Shown one piece after another: positions 5,317 to 9,702 of a stretch of DNA of 9,702 bases. This stretch comes from CAIPFQ01 sp035480615 (lineage in GTDB: Bacteria; Chlamydiota; Chlamydiia; Chlamydiales; SM23-39). The position numbers and the translations under genes are program-made. How positions within the stretch are numbered: the stretch's first letter is position 1; the number at the start of each line of letters is the position of its first letter. The stretch spans positions 1 to 9,702 of the forward strand of contig DATIHO010000038.1 of assembly GCA_035480615.1 (NCBI GenBank), given 5' to 3'. The notes under the pieces are model-generated. The model saw only the letters and a list, made by a program, of their open reading frames with translations. It searched no databases and was not told the origin of the DNA.

Positions 5317-5639
5317 TGAATCCAACATCTACACCACCAGTAAATCAGAATTATGCACCGATTTTAATTATGGGCACTGGAAGATTTTTTTCTTCTCACA
5401 AAACCCTTCTTAAGGTGATCAATTTAGCTCCTATTATATGCTCACTTGCGTGGATGGCCAGTAAATCTACCTTTTATCCCCCCGTTTTCCAGCTGAATAA
5501 AAACGGACTGCTGTGGCAATGCTTCTTTGGCATATCAGGAATTTGTACATGGATGGCAGAGAATTATGAGAGGAATTTGTCTGGCAAAAACGCACAAGTG
5601 TTGTCTAGCAAACCCCAACTTTTACAACACTTCAACTAA
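5316..5639 (+). CDS. 107-aa two-TM protein coupled to the IISKLP gene
   Basis: Unrecognised. After a polar N-terminus of about 30 residues, hydrophobic segments at 31-49 (ending SLAWMAS) and 64-80 (WQCFFGISGICTWM) suggest a membrane hairpin with a polar tail. Its ATG overlaps the TAA of the displaced leader-protein frame (TAATG), which points to coupled translation and supports 5316 as the true end of that gene. This mirrors the left cluster, where a leader-protein gene overlaps a two-TM gene, although the sequences of the two membrane proteins do not obviously match. Its stop overlaps the stop of the convergent phosphoesterase gene by two bases, which may mark a rearrangement joint. Confidence 0.65.
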   Translation: MNPTSTPPVNQNYAPILIMGTGRFFSSHKTLLKVINLAPIICSLAWMASKSTFYPPVFQLNKNGLLWQCFFGISGICTWMAENYERNLSGKNAQVLSSKPQLLQHFN

Positions 5640-6004
5640 TGCGGATGGGCAGGGGGCTGGCTAGGAATGTGAACAAGTTCGACTTGATGTCGGCCAATTT
5701 TGATGAAAGCGGATTCTAGAACGAGCGTAAACCCAATTTTCTGCATTTTAGCTGGACTGCCATCGTGGTTGCCTCGAATACAAATCTTATTTCCATGAAG
5801 GCGCGCGCAAAGACTGGTAAGAAAGTCGGTCGTGCCTAATCCGAAATCGCCTAGGAAGAAAACCGTATCCTGCGGCGCAACAAGAGCATTCCAGTTCTCA
5901 ATCAGCCGTTCGTCCATTTCGTTAACAGATTGGAAGGGGCGTCCAGTGTAACGAATAATGTTGGTATGAGAAAAATGGGTATCAGATATGAACCATTTAT
6001 TCAT
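5636..6004 (-). CDS. Calcineurin-like metallophosphoesterase, C-terminally truncated
   Basis: This is a two-metal phosphoesterase-type protein; the substrate (nucleotide, RNA or phosphoprotein) cannot be told. Seen motifs: D8-x-H10 in FISDTHF, GD at 52-53, GNHD at 78-81, and H112 in VELVHIP. Relatives with the FISDTHF-x-H-x-NII opening run to roughly 150-190 residues and end with a GHxH metal motif. Here the frame stops at residue 122 (PPAHPH), so that motif is missing and activity is doubtful. I chose ATG 6004 over an in-frame TTG at 6016. It overlaps the PIN stop by eight bases, so it is the third gene of the XRE-PIN operon. The truncation coincides with the convergent stop of the 5316 gene. 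Confidence 0.8.
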   Translation of the reverse strand: MNKWFISDTHFSHTNIIRYTGRPFQSVNEMDERLIENWNALVAPQDTVFFLGDFGLGTTDFLTSLCARLHGNKICIRGNHDGSPAKMQKIGFTLVLESAFIKIGRHQVELVHIPSQPPAHPH

Positions 6005-6500
6005 TGTTCGTCCCAATCATTTCCCATCTATTCAGCAGCTTGTCTACATCTCCCCAAGGAAGGCGACTACCCTTAACTTTCATGGCATCAAAACTATCCT
6101 TGGCTTGAGACTGCTGTATAATTTTCTGGTTCAGCAATTCCTCAATAATCCACAGTGTCCCATGGACTTCAACTCCTTCCTTTTTTGCTGCGATGCGAAG
6201 ATCTTTGTCTCCTGTCAAAAGAGGACATTGTTCTTGAAGCGCTAGAGCTAAAGCGGAATGGTCCATTATGCTAGGCCGCGGATACTGCCCAGTGAGAAAT
6301 TCTGTCTTCTTGACCGATTCAGCAGTAAGACTTTTCACTTTCAACCCGGCCTACAAAAGATGGCTGTGTCGCTCTCTGAGCTCTAATTCAAAAAGAATGT
6401 CAGGAACTGCGATTTCGTAAGGAAGCTGAAAGATGACTGGTATTAGAGTACCGACCTCCATGTCGATAAGAATGTTAGCATCGCTGATGAGTAAGAGCAT
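5997..6500 (-). pseudogene. PIN-domain toxin-like gene with in-frame amber stop
   Basis: PIN domains are metal-dependent RNases and commonly act as toxins of toxin-antitoxin pairs. Read from ATG 6500, 26 bases inside the 3' end of the XRE gene, the frame begins MLLLISDANILIDME (D7). It runs to codon 50, which is TAG (6351-6353), then continues in the same frame as AGLKVKSLTAE to IMDHSALALA (D80) and PLLTGDKDLR (D98), ending at 5997. Counting the TAG, it is 167 codons, a normal PIN length with all expected acidic residues. One base change therefore separates it from an intact toxin. Reinitiation at TTG 6344 would yield 115 aa lacking D7 and be inactive. It is probably silenced, with the antitoxin-like regulator kept. 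Confidence 0.85.
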
Positions 6501-7551
6501 TTCCGTTTTGCACCTGACGAAGAGCTTTTAATTGAGAGAGAGAACAGGATAACAGTTCTGCGGCTTTTGGTTCCCCAATATACTCTTCACCGAGAGCATG
6601 AAACAGCATTTGGTTAAAGGCATGATCTTTTTCTGAAGGAATTTCTATCCCCGGTTCTTTACGATGCCATCCTTTCTGTCGGAAACGAATGATGAGGCTT
6701 TTGTAGTAGGATTCTTGAATGATTCCCAAATCTTTAAGACGATAGCAAATAGCTCCCATGCTTAGTTGAAATTGTTCTTTAAGAAGAAGAAGCTCTTGCC
6801 ATTCAATGGCTCGACGCTCTTTTCCCACCGCTTGAAACACAGCTTCACGCGGAAATAAAAAAGCACCTGCAAATCGATTGCAAGCTTGCTCTTCATCTAG
6901 TTTGGGAGAAAGACGATTAATAAAAATATAGTGAGCGAGTTCGTGAGCTAGATTGAAACGTTGTCGATCGCCAGGCCATTTGGAGCTAATCACTATGATT
7001 GGCTGATCATTGATGACGGTAGAAAGACCATCAAAATGTTCTTCATCAGTGTTAATAATAAACACTCTTATTCCATGACTTTCTAAAGCATCAATAAGAT
7101 CGTGAATAGGAGCTAAACCCAATTTCCAATGATTACGGAGTTTTTCAGCAATTGACTCTATCTCTTCAAGACTATTAATCTTCTGAGGGAAATCAGATGG
7201 AAGTTCAAATATCGGTACAGGAGAAGTCGGATAAAGATTCTCTAATTCTAAACGACGCTCGATTTGACTGATTACTTCAAATTTAATTGCTTCTTCAACT
7301 TTTCCATTCAATTTTTTTCGTTTTCGAAACTTTACATTTTCGAGAGAGACTTTGATTGGACGAAAAAAGAAATCGACACGAACTTTCAGAGCTCTGGCTA
7401 ATTTTATGAGCATGTCCGAAGAAGGATAGACATCCCCATCTTCATATTTCTTGATAGCGGCATGGCTCAAGTGCACGAGATCAGCAAGTGCGCGTAAGCT
7501 CAAACCAGCAGCTTTTCTAGCTTGTTGAAGTCGAATTCCTAAGTTGCTCAT
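6475..7551 (-). CDS. XRE-family regulator fused to ImmA/IrrE metallopeptidase domain
   Basis: The N-terminus (6-62) is a Cro/C1-type helix-turn-helix (RLQQARKAAGLSLRALADLV). Residues 145-245 form an ImmA/IrrE-like (COG2856) zinc peptidase domain with HELAH at 203-207 and the downstream E-x-x-CNRFAGAFLFP around 221-234. Such fusions are known antitoxin-type regulators encoded beside PIN or other toxins; others cleave repressors in response to stress. All zinc-binding residues appear intact. Residues 300-358 are an extra C-terminal segment. The 3' end overlaps the PIN gene by 26 bases. A well-formed promoter lies 40 bases upstream, inside an inverted repeat that the protein itself may bind. The ribosome site is weak (AGG about nine bases before ATG). 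Confidence 0.92.
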   Translation of the reverse strand: MSNLGIRLQQARKAAGLSLRALADLVHLSHAAIKKYEDGDVYPSSDMLIKLARALKVRVDFFFRPIKVSLENVKFRKRKKLNGKVEEAIKFEVISQIERRLELENLYPTSPVPIFELPSDFPQKINSLEEIESIAEKLRNHWKLGLAPIHDLIDALESHGIRVFIINTDEEHFDGLSTVINDQPIIVISSKWPGDRQRFNLAHELAHYIFINRLSPKLDEEQACNRFAGAFLFPREAVFQAVGKERRAIEWQELLLLKEQFQLSMGAICYRLKDLGIIQESYYKSLIIRFRQKGWHRKEPGIEIPSEKDHAFNQMLFHALGEEYIGEPKAAELLSCSLSQLKALRQVQNGNALTHQRC

Positions 7552-7584
7552 ATAGATGCCTATATTTATAGATTTCCTTTACAG

Positions 7585-7613
7585 TTTACATTATAACAAA
7601 AAACACATATCTT
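7585..7613 (+). promoter_or_regulatory. Candidate divergent promoter for leader ORF and tag
   Basis: TTTACA (7585-7590), 17 bases, TATCTT (7608-7613) on the plus strand. It overlaps the minus-strand promoter almost completely and in face-to-face orientation, so the two polymerase sites should exclude each other. Confidence 0.45.
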
Positions 7614-7618
7614 GTAAA
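7590..7618 (-). promoter_or_regulatory. Strong promoter for the XRE-PIN-phosphoesterase operon
   Basis: Read on the minus strand, TTTACA (7618-7613), exactly 17 bases, and a perfect TATAAT (7595-7590). The likely start is near 7583, about 30 bases upstream of the XRE start codon. Confidence 0.75.
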
Positions 7619-7657
7619 CCAGACACTTCCGCAACTTTTAAACAGGAGAATTTCCCT

Positions 7658-7720
7658 ATGAACGTCTTTGAGAGATTGACACAACATTATCAAACGAAAG
7701 GAGTGGCTTTTAAAACATGA
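7658..7720 (+). CDS. 20-aa leader ORF coupled to tag
   Basis: AGGAG (7644-7648) lies nine bases before an ATG that opens a 20-codon frame (MNVFERLTQHYQTKGVAFKT). Its TGA overlaps the tag start as ATGA (7717-7720). The ribosome site is better than that of tag itself, whose GGAG is 13 bases away, so ribosomes may reach tag by coupling. It has no hydrophobic segment and no run of one amino acid typical of attenuators. It may be a regulatory leader peptide or the surviving N-terminus of a deleted gene. Confidence 0.5.
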   Translation: MNVFERLTQHYQTKGVAFKT

Positions 7721-8286
7721 AAGAAAATAAAAAAAGATGCTTTGGATCGGCTCCTGGCAAAGAATTCTATGCAGAATACCATGACAAGGAATGGGGTATT
7801 CCAGTCTATGATGATAGACACCTATTTGAGATGCTCATCCTTGAAGGCGCTCAAGCAGGTTTGAGCTGGGAGACAGTCCTCAAAAGACGAGAGGGGTACC
7901 GGAAAGCTTTCCACCATTTTGATCCTGTAAAAGTGGCTAAAATGACTGATGATGAATTGAATGATCTGCTTGAAAATCAAGACATTATTCGGAATCGACT
8001 GAAAATTTACGCTGCCCGTCAAAATGCATTAGTGTTTTTACAAATCCAAAAAGAATTCGGTTCATTCTCCAGATATGTTTGGAGCTTTGTGAATGATAAA
8101 CCCCTTGTAACACGAAGAAAATCCCTTCAAGATATCCCCGCTTCTACTCTTACTAGTGATGCTCTCTCAAAGGATCTCAAAAAAAGAGGAATGACCTTTG
8201 TAGGTTCCACAATCATATACGCCTTTATGCAAGCCGTTGGTCTTGTAGATGATCATCTAGCCGATTGTTGGTGCTCACATCGTTGA
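7717..8286 (+). CDS. tag: DNA-3-methyladenine glycosylase I
   Basis: This enzyme removes 3-methyladenine from alkylated DNA, starting base-excision repair in the cytoplasm. The 189 residues match the E. coli Tag length and pattern: YHDKEWG near the N-terminus, LFEMLILEGAQAGLSWETVL (36-55), FDPVKVAKM, IIRNRLKI, WSFVN, SDALSKDLKKRGMTFVGSTI and the C-terminal GLVDDH. The zinc-binding set seen in Tag is present: C8, H22, H180 and C184. The ATG at 7717 overlaps the stop of a 20-codon leader ORF. It is convergent with the SDR gene, with only 29 bases between the two stops and no strong terminator visible there. Confidence 0.96.
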   Translation: MKENKKRCFGSAPGKEFYAEYHDKEWGIPVYDDRHLFEMLILEGAQAGLSWETVLKRREGYRKAFHHFDPVKVAKMTDDELNDLLENQDIIRNRLKIYAARQNALVFLQIQKEFGSFSRYVWSFVNDKPLVTRRKSLQDIPASTLTSDALSKDLKKRGMTFVGSTIIYAFMQAVGLVDDHLADCWCSHR

Positions 8287-8315
8287 TCTAAAGCTTTGAA
8301 TAGAGAACGTATCAC

Positions 8316-9155
8316 TTATTCAGTGGAAAAAAGGGGGCCCTGTGAAAATCGCTCTCCAGTAGGATCGCAGTAGACTTCTGCAAAATTCTCATGAACTCTG
8401 GATTCGGTTGGGTTCCAAAATTTTGGATGCTCAACATAAATCACGCTTAGAATGGTATCTACTGTTTCTGAGACAGGTCGACCATCTCGCATTAAAGCAC
8501 GCCATTTATGCACATCGGCATCCATTTGCATGTAAGGATTTTTTTCTGTATTAAATCTTTCTCCAACTGTTGCTGCAGTTTCAAAATTTGTTACAACTGG
8601 TCCTGGATGAATATTGGCAACAGCAATGTTATATCCAGCATCTTTTAAATCATTTCTTAGTTGAGCAGTATAATGTTCAACCATGGCTTTGCTCCCAGAA
8701 TAAAAACATTGGCGCATATCAGGAAGAAGTCCAACAATGCTACTGATTGTAATAATCAATCCTGAATTTTGCGCTCTCATTATGGGTAATATGGAGTTTG
8801 TTACTTTTACAACTCCAAGTACATTAGTTTCAACAATTTGTTGTATTTGTTTTATACTAAATGATTCCGCAACACCCACGATTCCCATGCCAGCATTATT
8901 GATTAAAATATCAATTTTACCGATAGATTGAACCAGTGATTGAATGTTCTCTTCACTATTAGTAACATCTAGTTTTTTAATTAGGAGATTTTGATGCTCT
9001 TGTGCAAGAGATAATAACTTGGGGCTATTTTCTGGAGAACGCGCAGTGGCGATGACTTTAAAACCCTCTTTTGCAAGTCGCTCTGCCGTAGCAAGACCAA
9101 TTCCATTTGATGCGCCCGTAATGAAAACAACGGTTTCATGATTTAATTCATTCAT
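8316..9155 (-). CDS. Short-chain dehydrogenase/reductase (classical SDR)
   Basis: An NAD(P)-dependent oxidoreductase of unknown substrate. At 279 aa it shows the classical SDR layout: TGASNGIG (13-20) for cofactor binding, ATAR with R39 suggesting NADP preference, D63-V, NNAG (86-89), N111, S139, Y152-x3-K156 (the N-S-Y-K catalytic set), and HPGPVVTNF after the active site. The C-terminal 60 residues are of the substrate-binding, variable type. I chose ATG 9155 because GGGAG lies about eight bases upstream and the SDR fold begins at once. The frame stays open for another 142 codons upstream, including a hydrophobic stretch just before the start, but nothing there resembles an SDR domain. Confidence 0.93.
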   Translation of the reverse strand: MNELNHETVVFITGASNGIGLATAERLAKEGFKVIATARSPENSPKLLSLAQEHQNLLIKKLDVTNSEENIQSLVQSIGKIDILINNAGMGIVGVAESFSIKQIQQIVETNVLGVVKVTNSILPIMRAQNSGLIITISSIVGLLPDMRQCFYSGSKAMVEHYTAQLRNDLKDAGYNIAVANIHPGPVVTNFETAATVGERFNTEKNPYMQMDADVHKWRALMRDGRPVSETVDTILSVIYVEHPKFWNPTESRVHENFAEVYCDPTGERFSQGPLFSTE

Positions 9156-9607
9156 AGGATAGACTCCCTTCTGTTTGAGATTCCCTAATTCTACGGCAAA
9201 GATAAAAAGAGGGCTGAAGGTAAAGACAAGGAGCAATTGCATCAATACCTTGATGTCGCGAAATCCTAGAATACTTTGTGACATGTCAAGCCTTTTTGGG
9301 GAAGATTGTGAGTTTTTTAGAAAAATTTGTCCAGTCAAAAGGTCTGAATGCGTCCAACCGCCCCCCATACTATTATTAACGTACTGGAATACCCGGTTTT
9401 CATGCTGGCTGCCTTTATTTTGACAATAAAATATTTGATATTGACTGAGAATCAAAGAGTCGGCACGATGGCTTCTCCGCTCTAAACAACTTGGTTCATT
9501 CTTTTCTGTTATGCTGCCTGTCAACAACTCTGATCGCTCAATCTCCTCACCTATCTGTCTCGGAATCCTATGGTGAGACAATTGACCAAAAAATTAAAAT
9601 CAAATTA
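9156..9607. other. Region upstream of SDR without a confident gene
   Basis: The minus-strand frame continuous with the SDR stays open to 9581. It includes a hydrophobic stretch MQLLLVFTFSPLFIFAV (ATG at 9242) about 30 codons before the SDR start, which could be a signal-anchor or a small membrane peptide. The rest has no recognisable domain and codon choice looks random. It may be leader sequence or an eroded gene. Confidence 0.35.
9263..9289 (-). promoter_or_regulatory. Weak candidate promoter for the SDR gene
   Basis: On the minus strand a perfect TTGACA (9289-9284), then 15 bases, then TAGGAT (9268-9263). The spacer is shorter than the 16-18 optimum. The -35 overlaps the palindrome TGACATGTCA, a possible operator. 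Confidence 0.35.
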
Positions 9608-9702
9608 GAAGCTGTCCTAAAACCCAGGCTTCGTCGATTTTGGGGATTATTTTGGCCGATTTTTGGTTCTTTTTGCGGGGGTTGTATACGAAGTTTGATA
9701 CT
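9608..9702. mobile_element. Possible IS terminus at the right edge
   Basis: GAAGCTGTCCTAAAACCC (from 9609) resembles the terminal repeats GAG-x-CTGTCC-x-AAAA of some IS5-family (ISL2-type) elements, followed by T- and G-rich sequence to the window end. No transposase codons are visible before the edge and the partner repeat would be outside, so this is a weak call. Confidence 0.25.

Larger units (their letters stand above)
7584..7619. promoter_or_regulatory. Inverted-repeat operator candidate (GTTTACA / TGTAAAC)
   Basis: GTTTACA (7584-7590) and TGTAAAC (7613-7619) are perfect inverted repeats 22 bases apart. Each half contains a -35 element of one of the two divergent promoters. An XRE protein binding both halves would repress its own operon and the tag side together. 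A third partial copy, TTTACAG, occurs at 7578-7584. Confidence 0.5.

Noticed and set aside
6475..6600. Possible truncation or frameshift at the C-terminus of the XRE-ImmA protein
   Set aside because: The extra C-terminal segment is in frame and the overlap with the PIN start is a normal operon arrangement.
8287..8315. Bidirectional terminator between tag and the SDR gene
   Set aside because: Only weak 5-6 bp complementarity and no clear T-run on either side.
9175..9423. 82-codon plus-strand frame opposite the SDR upstream region
   Set aside because: No ribosome site or recognisable domain; consistent with a shadow of the long open minus frame.

Overview
This is a bacterial accessory region of moderately low GC. 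It is a patchwork: an intact insertion sequence, two small gene groups of unrecognised proteins, a strip of gene fragments, a damaged toxin-antitoxin-type operon and two ordinary metabolic or repair genes. The mix (ISL3 transposase, short hydrophobic-leader proteins, decayed DUF3800, FRG and PIN genes, standalone tag and SDR genes) would fit an amoeba-associated chlamydia-like bacterium or another host-associated bacterium. That placement is inference; no marker gene here proves it.

Layout. 1-1374: complete ISL3-family IS with perfect 24-bp terminal inverted repeats. 1375-1693: no gene recognised. 1694-3272: four-gene minus-strand cluster of two related helical proteins, a 189-aa protein with a hydrophobic leader ending in IISKIP, and a two-TM protein whose start overlaps the previous stop. 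3404-4264: debris with a DUF3800 N-terminus, two strong hairpins, the 3' part of a tRNA-like sequence with a CAT anticodon, and an FRG-domain N-terminus. 4258-5639: plus-strand group of a 71-aa two-TM protein related to the 72-aa one on the left, a protein with a leader ending in IISKLP and a twin CX3C motif (frame broken by a 4-bp tandem duplication), and a coupled two-TM protein.

5636-7551: minus-strand operon of a XRE-ImmA/IrrE regulator, a PIN-domain toxin-like gene with an in-frame amber codon, and a truncated metallophosphoesterase. It shares a compact divergent control region, carrying a 7-bp inverted repeat and face-to-face promoters, with a 20-aa leader ORF and tag (3-methyladenine DNA glycosylase I). 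8316-9155: SDR oxidoreductase, convergent with tag. 9156-9702: no confident gene; a possible IS end lies at the right edge.

The best candidate for something undescribed is the pair of back-to-back clusters flanking the debris. Each carries a protein with a similar hydrophobic leader (IISK[I/L]P) but an unrelated body, and each such gene overlaps or abuts a small two-TM gene. This resembles a modular exported-protein plus membrane-partner arrangement, possibly effector/immunity or toxin/immunity. Function is unproven.
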